Assembly (NCBI GenBank): GCA_016744705.1 | Contig: JADGDU010000023.1 | Span: 1 to 64,000, forward strand | Source of the DNA: Candidatus Krumholzibacteriia bacterium | Lineage (GTDB): Bacteria > Krumholzibacteriota > Krumholzibacteriia > LZORAL124-64-63 | DNA: 64,000 nucleotides | Direction of reading: 5' to 3' | In this document: positions 54,462 through 62,956 of the stretch, piece by piece | Numbering within the stretch: the first letter of the stretch is position 1 | How the letters are laid out: each line of letters begins with the position of its first letter | Position numbers and translations under genes: made by a program | Notes under the pieces: model-generated | Told to the model about the DNA's origin: nothing | Database searches by the model: none | What the model saw: the letters and a program-made list of their open reading frames with translations, nothing else

Positions 54462-55271
54462 TTAATTTTTTTCCTGATCCCGCCACCACTGATTCCAGGC
54501 GGTGCGGGTGTCTCTGGCGGCTTCCATGATTTGAAAACCGAACTGTCTCAACTGACCCTCCCGGCCCATTTGCCAGGCAAAGTCCCAATGATGTAAGGCT
54601 GCCCGTCCGGCCTCGTCAGACCGACTCAAACGACGGTCCCAATTCTCTAACAATTGTTGTCTTTTTCCTTGGGCCCCCTGCTGCACCTGAAGTGAAAAAC
54701 CATCCAGCTTGTTCTGGCCCCGATTGATGATGGGCCCCACCAATGGTATGGCCATGGGGCCGGCCTGGATCATTTCCTGAGCGCTGCGGGCTTCCTGTTT
54801 CAAAGGAGCGCCCGGCACCGTGGTCAACAGCACCAGAAGCACCGTGGCCACATAGGCAAATTCCAAAGCAAAACGGGGCCGGAAAATTTGCTTCTGCCAC
54901 CAATTCCCCAAACGCTCCACAAGTCCCAGGGGCCCCACGGTTTCACCTCGAAGGGCGGCCCGCGACAGAGGGTGAGCAGCGTCTGTTGTCCGTGAAACCA
55001 CTGCCTTGGTGAAAGCCGAGCCCGGGTCCAATTCGGCCAAATCCGTCAGCATGGGTTGCATCCAACCCAGAATCACGGCCACGCTGCGGCAGCCAGGACA
55101 GTTCTCCAAATGGGCCTGAACCAGTTGTCGGTCGATGTTCTCCAGGCCGCCGTCCATCAGACCAGGCAGTTGCTCACAGGCTCGGTCGCAGGCTGTCCCA
55201 CTGGTGCGGGACAGAACGTTGCGGACAAAATCGTTGTCACGGCGGCGGTCATCGGGAGTGGGAGATTTCAT
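54462..55271 (-). CDS. Membrane-anchored zinc-finger anti-sigma factor
   Basis: Protein of 269 residues. The N-terminal zf-HC2-type zinc finger has CDRACEQLPGLMDG and HLENCPGC (H-x3-C-x2-C), a single membrane helix lies near residue 150 (FAYVATVLLVLLTTVPG), and an extracytoplasmic helical region of about 100 residues follows. It would hold the ECF sigma factor at the membrane until an envelope signal arrives. Overlaps the sigma factor gene by four bases (ATGA) and is followed by the LiaI/LiaF-like protein. Confidence 0.9.
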   Translation of the reverse strand: MKSPTPDDRRRDNDFVRNVLSRTSGTACDRACEQLPGLMDGGLENIDRQLVQAHLENCPGCRSVAVILGWMQPMLTDLAELDPGSAFTKAVVSRTTDAAHPLSRAALRGETVGPLGLVERLGNWWQKQIFRPRFALEFAYVATVLLVLLTTVPGAPLKQEARSAQEMIQAGPMAIPLVGPIINRGQNKLDGFSLQVQQGAQGKRQQLLENWDRRLSRSDEAGRAALHHWDFAWQMGREGQLRQFGFQIMEAARDTRTAWNQWWRDQEKN

Positions 55272-55852
55272 GATGCCGCTCCCGCACTGTAGGGCCCGTC
55301 AGGTCCTGAAATCCAACTGGAGATCACCTTAGCTAATTCAATGCGCGCCCGGCTGGATCGAGATTTCACGGTGCCTACTGGCAACTTCAGAATGCCGGCA
55401 ATTTCATCCAGAGGTAATTCCTGGATATCTTTCAGCAGAATGATTTCCCGGTTGATTTCGCTGAGCTCCTGCATGGCCTGGAAGACAAGTTTTTTACGCT
55501 TTCCCCGCACCCAATCCTGCTCAGGGTTAGAACTGCCTCCGGCCAAATTGTGCATCTCATCGGCAGGAATATCCTGTCTTGGGGGCCGGGCTTTCATGCG
55601 GCGCAAGTGATCAAGGCAGGCGTTGCGAGCGATGCGGGTCATCCAGGAAAGGAATTTTTCCGGTTCTTCACAGGTGCTGAGGCGCTCATAAACACGGACG
55701 AAAATCTCCTGGGCGAGGTCAAAAGCCTCGTCCTGATCGCCAAGGTAGCCGTAGGCTATGGCGCAGATTCGTCCCTGATGCTGTCTCACAAGCACCTCCC
55801 AAGCCAGTTCATCACCCTGGCTGCAACGTTTTAGAAGTTCTGCAGGATCCAT
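55268..55852 (-). CDS. ECF-type RNA polymerase sigma factor
   Basis: Sigma factor of 194 residues from MDPAELLKRCSQGDELAWE, the typical start of the family; an ORF 32 residues longer begins near the divergent gene and carries no conserved sequence. Region 2 has GYLGDQDEAFDLAQEIFVRVYERL and SWMTRIARNACLDHLRRMKARPP; region 4 has LPLDEIAGILKLPVGTVKSRSSRARI, the TVKSR helix-turn-helix. First gene of an operon with its membrane anti-sigma factor and a LiaI/LiaF-like protein. Divergent from the hybrid kinase at 55973. Confidence 0.93.
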   Translation of the reverse strand: MDPAELLKRCSQGDELAWEVLVRQHQGRICAIAYGYLGDQDEAFDLAQEIFVRVYERLSTCEEPEKFLSWMTRIARNACLDHLRRMKARPPRQDIPADEMHNLAGGSSNPEQDWVRGKRKKLVFQAMQELSEINREIILLKDIQELPLDEIAGILKLPVGTVKSRSSRARIELAKVISSWISGPDGPYSAGAAS

Positions 55853-55972
55853 GAAAGTCGATCCAACTTCGGGTTTAAGGTTCTGTTGATTCACATTTGC
55901 TGATATATTGACGCATGATAGTGGCGGGAAGTTCGGTGGGAAATTCATTTTTTTGATCTAGAGGATATAGCC

Positions 55973-57577
55973 ATGGCAAAACCCACATATCAGGAATTGG
56001 AACAACGGATCCAGGAACTGGAACAAAAACACGCCGCCCACCTGAAAACTGCTATTGAATTACAAAAGAGCGAAGAACGCTTCAAAGCCCTGCACGACGC
56101 TTCCTTTGGCGGTATCATCATTCACGATCAGGGCCTCATTCTGGACTGCAACCAAAGCCTGTCCGATATAACCGGCTTCACCAATGATGAACTGGTGGGC
56201 ATGAACGGCCTGGAACTCATCGCCCCAGAATATCTTCAACAAGTCCTCAAAAATATCGAGAACGGATATGAACACCGATATGAGGTGGAGGGCCTTCGCA
56301 AGGATGGATCTATTTATCCGCTGTCCATCAAAGGGAAAAACATGCCCTTCAAGGACCACGAAGTGCGTGTCATCGAATTTCGGGACATCACCGAACGCCA
56401 ATTGACGGAAGCCGAAAATGCCCAGCTGGAAGCTCGTCTTCAACAGGCTCATAAAATGGAAGCTGTGGGAACTCTGGCAGGCGGCATTGCCCACGATTTC
56501 AACAATATTCTGGGCGTAATACTGGGATATGCAGACCTCGCCTATGAAGATGCTCCCGTTGGATCAGAATATAGCAACGACATATCCCAGATCCTGGTGG
56601 CTGCCAACCGGGCTAAAGATCTGGTGAAGCAAATCCTGGATTTCAGCCATCAGGCTCAGGTCACTGCGGTGCCCATCCGGCTCCAGCCCCTCATAAAAGA
56701 AGGCATGAAGATGCTGAGATCTTCGCTTCCTTCGACCATCACCATCGTTGATAAAATGGGAGATCCGCCAGGTACGATTCTGGCTGATCCCACCCAGATC
56801 CACCAACTACTCATCAATCTGTGCACCAACGCTCATCATGCCATGGAACCCGAGGGAGGGGTTCTCACCGTTGAGCTGAGAGAAACGTTCGTGAAACAGG
56901 GTCGCCAACCCTTGGCCGTGCATCTCACTCCGGGTCGGTATCTGGAATTCACATTGTCCGATACGGGTAGCGGCATCCAGCCAGATTTGGTTGAGAAAAT
57001 ATTTGATCCCTATTTTACCACCAAGGATACGGGCAAAGGCACCGGCATGGGCCTGGCTATCGTTCACGGAATCATGAAGAAATATGGTGGTACGATCACC
57101 GTTGAAAGCCAACTTTCTGCTGGTTCCACTTTCAGAGTATATTTCCCTGTAATAGACCATGATGCTCAAGAAGAAACACAGGAGATCCCCAAAACCTTTG
57201 GTGGGGCTGAGCGGATTTTATTGATTGATGATGAAGCTCTTCTGTGCGAATTGAGTCAGAATATTATGGAACGCATGGGCTACCAGGTAACAGCTCATAC
57301 CAACGTCACAGAAGCCCTGGCTGTTTTTCAGAAGTCACCTGCCGAATTTGATCTGATCATGACAGACCAGACCATGCCTGACATGACTGGGACCGAAATG
57401 GCCAAACAAGTGCTGTTGATTCGGCCGGACATTCCCATCATCCTCATGACCGGGTACAGCAATCTGGTTGATGAGAATTCAGCCAAATTGATGGGAATCA
57501 GGGAATTTGCGCTGAAACCCCTCACCCGGGATGACATCGGAGTTCTGATTAGAAAAGTTCTCGACTCTCAGGCTTAA
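55973..57577 (+). CDS. Hybrid sensor histidine kinase (PAS-HK-REC)
   Basis: Soluble hybrid kinase of 534 residues. It opens with a short coiled coil (about 5-40), then a PAS domain (about 40-140), HisKA with the phosphoacceptor in GIAHDFNNIL near 175, HATPase (NLCTNAHHAM, DTGSGI, GTGMGL) and a C-terminal receiver (LLIDDEAL, LIMTDQTMP, ALKPLT). All catalytic residues are present. No membrane helix is present, so it senses an internal signal. No regulator gene follows. Confidence 0.93.
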   Translation: MAKPTYQELEQRIQELEQKHAAHLKTAIELQKSEERFKALHDASFGGIIIHDQGLILDCNQSLSDITGFTNDELVGMNGLELIAPEYLQQVLKNIENGYEHRYEVEGLRKDGSIYPLSIKGKNMPFKDHEVRVIEFRDITERQLTEAENAQLEARLQQAHKMEAVGTLAGGIAHDFNNILGVILGYADLAYEDAPVGSEYSNDISQILVAANRAKDLVKQILDFSHQAQVTAVPIRLQPLIKEGMKMLRSSLPSTITIVDKMGDPPGTILADPTQIHQLLINLCTNAHHAMEPEGGVLTVELRETFVKQGRQPLAVHLTPGRYLEFTLSDTGSGIQPDLVEKIFDPYFTTKDTGKGTGMGLAIVHGIMKKYGGTITVESQLSAGSTFRVYFPVIDHDAQEETQEIPKTFGGAERILLIDDEALLCELSQNIMERMGYQVTAHTNVTEALAVFQKSPAEFDLIMTDQTMPDMTGTEMAKQVLLIRPDIPIILMTGYSNLVDENSAKLMGIREFALKPLTRDDIGVLIRKVLDSQA

Positions 57578-57609
57578 TCCCGCATTGGAAAAGCCAGCAA
57601 TGGCCGGTA

Positions 57610-58272
57610 TTATTGGGCCAGCAAACGAATATAACTGACCAGAGCTTCTATTTCTTCGTCACCCAAAATGCCCACCCAAGCCGGCATATATTGGCCATCG
57701 CCTTCCCTGATCGCCTCGGCAATGTCCTCGTTGCTCATGCCATTCATGACCACGGGATTGGTGTGGTCCATGGGCTCGAGATCCAGAATTTTCGTCATCA
57801 TGCCATCGCCGTATCCCTCTTCACCGTGACAGACGGCGCAATATTTTTGGTAGAGATCACGGCCTTCCACCGGGTCGCCCATCATCTCATGCTTGGCGGT
57901 GCTGAGAAAACGCAGATAGGCAATCAAGGCATCAATTTGGTATTCCGAAAGCACCTCTCCCCAGTTGGGCATGGCCTCGGTCAGAACATTATGGCGGTCT
58001 CTGCCGGAAATGGTCTGCCCCCCTTCACCGGAAATGATCTTCTTGAGAATGGTATCGCTGCGGGAGCGCAGGGTGCGCGTCATATCCACGGGGTTCAGGC
58101 CCATCTCCTGGGCCAGGGAGCCGCCCCCTTTGCCATCGGCCCCATGGCAAATCATGCAGTGAGAAACGAAGAGTCGCTGCCCTTCATAAGCGGCCGTGGG
58201 GTCACCCGCAAAAGCAGGTATTACCGCCACAAAGACCAGGCAAAGGGCCAAACAGTAATAGAAACGAGTCAT
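57610..58272 (-). CDS. Di-haem cytochrome c
   Basis: Periplasmic protein of 220 residues with signal peptide MTRFYYCLALCLVFVAVIPAFA and two c-type domains. Haem sites are CMICH near residue 41 and CAVCH near 138; downstream methionines in MPNWGEV and MPAWVG could be the axial ligands. It resembles small electron-transfer cytochromes rather than the CcoP or Cox subunits. The start after AGGAGAAACTGCA is preferred to an upstream codon that would lengthen the signal peptide. No oxidase or reductase gene is nearby. Convergent with the hybrid kinase across 32 bases. Confidence 0.92.
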   Translation of the reverse strand: MTRFYYCLALCLVFVAVIPAFAGDPTAAYEGQRLFVSHCMICHGADGKGGGSLAQEMGLNPVDMTRTLRSRSDTILKKIISGEGGQTISGRDRHNVLTEAMPNWGEVLSEYQIDALIAYLRFLSTAKHEMMGDPVEGRDLYQKYCAVCHGEEGYGDGMMTKILDLEPMDHTNPVVMNGMSNEDIAEAIREGDGQYMPAWVGILGDEEIEALVSYIRLLAQ

Positions 58273-58454
58273 TGCAGTTTCTCCTCTCAAAGCACAAAGG
58301 TTCACCAGAACGCCCTAAGTCATACCATTTATGTCCGCTTATTTCAAAAAATAATAATAAAAGGTGTAACACCGCGCCTAAAAAACCGTAGATTTCCTTC
58401 AATCTATTGGTTCAGCCTCTCACCTGGCTTCCCCCACCATAACCAGGAGCCCCG

Positions 58455-61094
58455 ATGTCTCGCCTGATCACCTCTATAGGTCTTTCCGTACTCTTTCTGC
58501 TTTTCTCAATGGCTTGCCACACATCCTCCCAAGCCACCGAACTGGCCGTGGATTTTGCGAACAAAGCCTCCAGCAGCCGGCATAAAGACCACAGCAATGG
58601 CACCACCAATCCCATTCCCACCATTGAAGCCCACTACCTGGACCAACAGGTGATCACTGTGGATGGGGTTCTGGATGAAAGCTTCTGGACCAATGCCGAG
58701 ACAGGTTGGGGATTCCGCCAGGCCAGTCCCTCCCGCTTTGCCGAGGCCTCTGTGCCCACCACCTTCAAGGTGGCCTATGACGATGATGCCATTTATTTCG
58801 CAGTGGCCAACTGGGAAGACGATGTGGATAACATCAGTAGTTTTCTCAGCCGACGAGACGAAATTGAAGCTTCCGATTTAGTCAGTATCTACATCGATCC
58901 CTACCACGACTACACAACGGGTTATAACTTCCGCGTCAACCCCGCTGGTGTGCAGCAGGATGCTTATGTGTACGACAACGGCAACCGTGACAGCGACTGG
59001 AATGCCGTATGGGATGCCGAAGTTTCCATGGATGACCGTGGCTGGTATGTGGAAATGCGAATCCCTTTTTCGGCCATTCGTTTCAAACCCGAAGATGATA
59101 TGACCTGGGGATTGCAGGTGTATCGCTGGCTGCACGGCCGGGGTGAAGATACAGGGTGGGTTGTCTGGGATCGTGAAGAGAGTGGATTTGTGAATCGCTT
59201 TGGCACCCTGACCGGATTGCGCGGTGTAGAAAACCCCAACAAACTGGAAGTGCTGCCTTACGTGGTGACCCGTCATACAGACCCGGCCGCCGAAGGGGAA
59301 GCCGACACCTGGAACCATTTCCAGAACATGGGCGCCGACTTCAAATACGGTGTGACTTCCAACCTCACCCTGAACGCCACCATCCAACCGGATTTTGGCC
59401 AGGTTGAAGCGGACCCCGCCACTCTGAACCTTTCCCCCTTTGAGACCTACTTTCAGGAAAAACGCCCATTCTTTGTGGAAGGAGCCCGCTTTTTCCAACA
59501 TCCGGATTTCAACCTATTCTATTCCCGACGCATTGGCACCGGTGACCCCAACTCCCGCATCCGGGCAGCCGGAAAACTGACCGGGAAAATTGGGGGCGAT
59601 TTTTCTTTGGCCGTTTTGGCGGCCACCACCGATGTCGGTGTACCGGGCAAGGTTCACAACCCTTTTGTAGTAGGCAACGGCAAAAGCAAATATGGCCTGC
59701 TGCGTGTCGGTAAGGAATTTGACGAGGGAAACCACAACATCAACTTCATGGGCACAGCCACCAAACGGGATGAGAGCTCATTCAGTGATATTGGATATTT
59801 CGACTCCCAGGCCCACCGTATCCTGCGCGATGGCTATACTGGGGGCATGGATTTCGAAATGAATTTCGACGACCGCATGTACCGCCTGAATGGCTCCATG
59901 GTGGGCTCCATAGTTGAGCCTTTTGAAAACCAGGACGACCCCACTCTCTCCAGGGAAACCCAGTACGGCACCGGTGGTCGCATGGAATTGCGAAAAACCA
60001 CCGGGACCTGGCGCGCAGAAGTGGCTGGCCGCTGGGAGTCCGACCAGCTGGACCTCAACGACATGGGCTTTCTTTCTGCCCCCGATGAAAAAATCGTGGC
60101 CACCGAAGGCAGTTATCATTTTGATGCTGACGGTTCAGACAGCCCCTTCAATCATGCCAACATTAAATTAGGAGCCTACCGCAGCTGGCTGTATGCCGGA
60201 AATTCGGCCACCGACATCAACACCGGTGAACAAGCCTGGAGTTATGACGGAAACCATCACCAGGGCGGTGGCTTTCACCTCAGCTCCTGGGCCGAGCATC
60301 GCAACTACCATCAAGGCTGGATATACCTCGGCAGGACCCCCGCGGGCACCGACAAATACGCCACCCGCGGGTACGGTGACCAACCCAATCGCCAACGGGG
60401 CCCCCTGATTTCAAGACCCGGCTGGACATCTTTGTCATTGGGCGGGACCACCGATTGGCGCAAGCCAGCCTCCCTCAACCTGGAATTCTATTACGACCAC
60501 GGAGACAAAGACCGCAAGGGCTACGGAGCCTCCACCTACCTGCGCTGGAATCAAAGTGAGCACCTGTCTCACAATATCGGCTTTAGCTGGAATGAATCGG
60601 AGAACAAAGACCAATGGATCACAAACGAAGCCAACGACGGGACCCAACCGGGGGTCACTGGAATTGGTGGTGTTGATTACATCTTTGGCAAGTTGGACCA
60701 GACCACATTTGATATCACCTTGCGCACCAATATCCTCTTTAACCGTGACCAATCCTTACAGATTTATCTCCAGCCCTTCCTGACCCGTGGCAACTACACC
60801 AACGCCTCCTGGTTGGCCACCGCCGACTCCTACGACCTACGCCCCTACGACCGGGATGCCTCTCTTTCCGATTTTGAATTTGGCGCTGTGAACCTGAACG
60901 TGGTATACCGTTGGGAGTACCGGCCCGGTTCCACTGTCTATCTGGTCTGGGCTCATGGCAAACAAAGGTATGACCAACGCGATGACGCGGCCGTTCCGGG
61001 AGATTGGAATAATGACTTTGATGCGGGCTATCCCTTCGACACCGAACCCGAGAATACGTTCATGGCCAAGGCCTCCTATTGGTTCAGCATCTGA
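58455..61094 (+). CDS. DUF5916 outer-membrane protein with CBM9-like domain
   Basis: Protein of 879 residues with an N-terminal signal (MSRLITSIGLSVLFLLFSMAC, possibly a lipobox). Residues about 45-230 are a CBM9-like sandwich (ITVDGVLDESFWTNAE, KVAYDDDAIYFAV, WGLQVYRW). The rest is the DUF5916 region with the hallmark FETYFQEKRPFFVEGARFF, then YSRRIG, followed by barrel-type strands ending in WFSI. DUF5916 proteins are predicted outer-membrane barrels of unknown role, frequent in Bacteroidota, Gemmatimonadota and related phyla. AGGAGCCCCG precedes the ATG. The next gene lies 12 bases downstream, so they form an operon. Confidence 0.9.
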   Translation: MSRLITSIGLSVLFLLFSMACHTSSQATELAVDFANKASSSRHKDHSNGTTNPIPTIEAHYLDQQVITVDGVLDESFWTNAETGWGFRQASPSRFAEASVPTTFKVAYDDDAIYFAVANWEDDVDNISSFLSRRDEIEASDLVSIYIDPYHDYTTGYNFRVNPAGVQQDAYVYDNGNRDSDWNAVWDAEVSMDDRGWYVEMRIPFSAIRFKPEDDMTWGLQVYRWLHGRGEDTGWVVWDREESGFVNRFGTLTGLRGVENPNKLEVLPYVVTRHTDPAAEGEADTWNHFQNMGADFKYGVTSNLTLNATIQPDFGQVEADPATLNLSPFETYFQEKRPFFVEGARFFQHPDFNLFYSRRIGTGDPNSRIRAAGKLTGKIGGDFSLAVLAATTDVGVPGKVHNPFVVGNGKSKYGLLRVGKEFDEGNHNINFMGTATKRDESSFSDIGYFDSQAHRILRDGYTGGMDFEMNFDDRMYRLNGSMVGSIVEPFENQDDPTLSRETQYGTGGRMELRKTTGTWRAEVAGRWESDQLDLNDMGFLSAPDEKIVATEGSYHFDADGSDSPFNHANIKLGAYRSWLYAGNSATDINTGEQAWSYDGNHHQGGGFHLSSWAEHRNYHQGWIYLGRTPAGTDKYATRGYGDQPNRQRGPLISRPGWTSLSLGGTTDWRKPASLNLEFYYDHGDKDRKGYGASTYLRWNQSEHLSHNIGFSWNESENKDQWITNEANDGTQPGVTGIGGVDYIFGKLDQTTFDITLRTNILFNRDQSLQIYLQPFLTRGNYTNASWLATADSYDLRPYDRDASLSDFEFGAVNLNVVYRWEYRPGSTVYLVWAHGKQRYDQRDDAAVPGDWNNDFDAGYPFDTEPENTFMAKASYWFSI

Positions 61095-61106
61095 CGGAGC
61101 CGGTCC

Positions 61107-62912
61107 ATGTGGCGGCGTATAAAATCACTATTGGGACTGGGGTCCCCGCAGCCCGGTCCCTATTTCATCATCCACCGGCGTTACCAAATGGATGCGCCGT
61201 TTATCCAATACGACCCCAGGCGGCCCTTTCGTATTCTCTCTTTTCTTGAGACCAGAAGCATGCTGCGCAGGGGCACCTTGTTGCGCCCTCGTCCCGCCAC
61301 CATCAAACAGTTGCAACTTGTGCATGACCCGGAATATCTGCGCTCTCTGGAGCTCGAAGGAGCCCTCAAACCTGTGTTGGGCTTCCCGGTGGATCTGCAA
61401 ACCCAGGACAAATTTCTTTGCTTCCAGCGCATGATGACCGGCGGCACCATCCGCGCGGCCCGGCTGGCCATGGAAAGAAACGATATTGCCGTCAATTTGG
61501 GTGGCGGCTTCCATCATGCTTCGGCCAATCATGGCTCCGGTTTTTGCGTATTCAATGACGTAGCCATTGCTGTGGCCACCCTGCGCCAAGAAGGTATTGA
61601 ATGCCCGATCCTGATCATCGACCTGGATCTGCACGACGGCGATGGCACCCGTTCCATCTTTGCCGATGACCCCACTGTGCACACCTTCTCCATCCACAAC
61701 AAAACTCTGGGCACCACTGAGGCCGTGGCCTCCACCTGCATTGAGTTGGGGCCCAACGTGCAAGATGAATTATACCTGGAAACCTTGAAAGCCCACCTGC
61801 CGGATGTGGTGCGTGATCTACAACCAGGCCTGGTTTTCTACCTGGCGGGAAGTGACCCCGGAGCCCGGGACAAACTGGGCAACTGGCGCATCAGCATGGA
61901 CGGGATGCTGGCACGGGATCGTTTTGTCATAAAATTGGTGAGGCAGGATACCACCCTGCCCTGCGTCATCATGTTGGCCGGTGGCTACGGCCGTCATGCC
62001 TGGCGGCCCGGCGCGGCCTTTTTCCATTGGCTGCTGGATGGAGACCACAACATCGACATCCCCCTGGAACTGGAACTGCCAGTGGGCCACTACCGCCGCC
62101 TAACACGGTTGATGAAAAACCCTGTGCTCATGGCCGATGAAAAAGGCACTGAGGAAAAAAGTGGCGATGACGACTGGGGGCTCCAGGAAGATGAACTGGG
62201 AATGCCAGGACAGGTCATGGAATCTCGTTTTTTGGGTACTTTTTCTCGCTACGCCGTGGAATTCGCCCTGGTGGAATACGGCCTCATGGACCGGTTGCTG
62301 AAATCGGGCTTTCCAGAGCTGCGAGTGGCCATTGATTTGGATGATCCTCTCGGGCATACCCTGCGGGTTCAAACCGGCGGCGCTGATCCTATGGTGGTTA
62401 TGGAAATCAAACTCCAGGTGGACCGGTACAGTGAACCAGGCCGTGGTTATCTCTCCATTGAATGGTTGTTAATTCAGAATGCACGCTCTCGTTTCGAGAT
62501 GTCGCGCCCCCTGCTGCCAGGACAGAAACACCCAGGATTGGGTTTATTGCGAGACACCGCAGCCGTCCTGGTGGTTCTGTGCGAAAGACTCGACCTGGAC
62601 GGTTTGATTTTCACTCCCAGCCATTATCACTTGGCAGCCATTTCCCGTCCTCTGGCAGCCTGCCCCGACCCACAGGTTGAAGGCCATTTTAAAGCCGTGC
62701 AAAAGGCTGTTTCCGGGATGGATTTGCGGCAGGCTTCGTTGGCCGTGGAATCCGGGCAGGTTTTGGACGAAATCACCGGACAACCCGTGCTCTGGACACC
62801 CGCCCGTTTGATCATTCCCGTCAGCGCAGAATTGAAGAGTGAGTTCTCGTCCCCCACGTTCCGGAAAGCAGTGGACAGGGCTGCCCACGCTCATCAATAT
62901 CGCTTGGTATAA
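61107..62912 (+). CDS. Histone-deacetylase-family enzyme with long C-terminal extension
   Basis: Protein of 601 residues. Residues 15-315 are a class I/II-type deacetylase fold, with all active-site residues that I can align to HDAC8: the histidine pair in GGGFHHAS (136-137), DLDLH with zinc ligands D174 and H176, the third zinc ligand D250 in AGSDP, and the catalytic tyrosine Y294 in GGYG. Bacterial members act on acetylpolyamines, acetoin-related substrates or unknown amides. About 270 residues follow (SRFLGTFSRYAVEFALVEYG through VPVSAE-type sequence) that I cannot assign. No signal peptide. Operon with the DUF5916 gene, 12 bases upstream. Confidence 0.85.
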   Translation: MWRRIKSLLGLGSPQPGPYFIIHRRYQMDAPFIQYDPRRPFRILSFLETRSMLRRGTLLRPRPATIKQLQLVHDPEYLRSLELEGALKPVLGFPVDLQTQDKFLCFQRMMTGGTIRAARLAMERNDIAVNLGGGFHHASANHGSGFCVFNDVAIAVATLRQEGIECPILIIDLDLHDGDGTRSIFADDPTVHTFSIHNKTLGTTEAVASTCIELGPNVQDELYLETLKAHLPDVVRDLQPGLVFYLAGSDPGARDKLGNWRISMDGMLARDRFVIKLVRQDTTLPCVIMLAGGYGRHAWRPGAAFFHWLLDGDHNIDIPLELELPVGHYRRLTRLMKNPVLMADEKGTEEKSGDDDWGLQEDELGMPGQVMESRFLGTFSRYAVEFALVEYGLMDRLLKSGFPELRVAIDLDDPLGHTLRVQTGGADPMVVMEIKLQVDRYSEPGRGYLSIEWLLIQNARSRFEMSRPLLPGQKHPGLGLLRDTAAVLVVLCERLDLDGLIFTPSHYHLAAISRPLAACPDPQVEGHFKAVQKAVSGMDLRQASLAVESGQVLDEITGQPVLWTPARLIIPVSAELKSEFSSPTFRKAVDRAAHAHQYRLV

Positions 62913-62956
62913 AACAAATTTTCAGAAGATGAAAGAGACCAACCCGGGAGTGCAAA

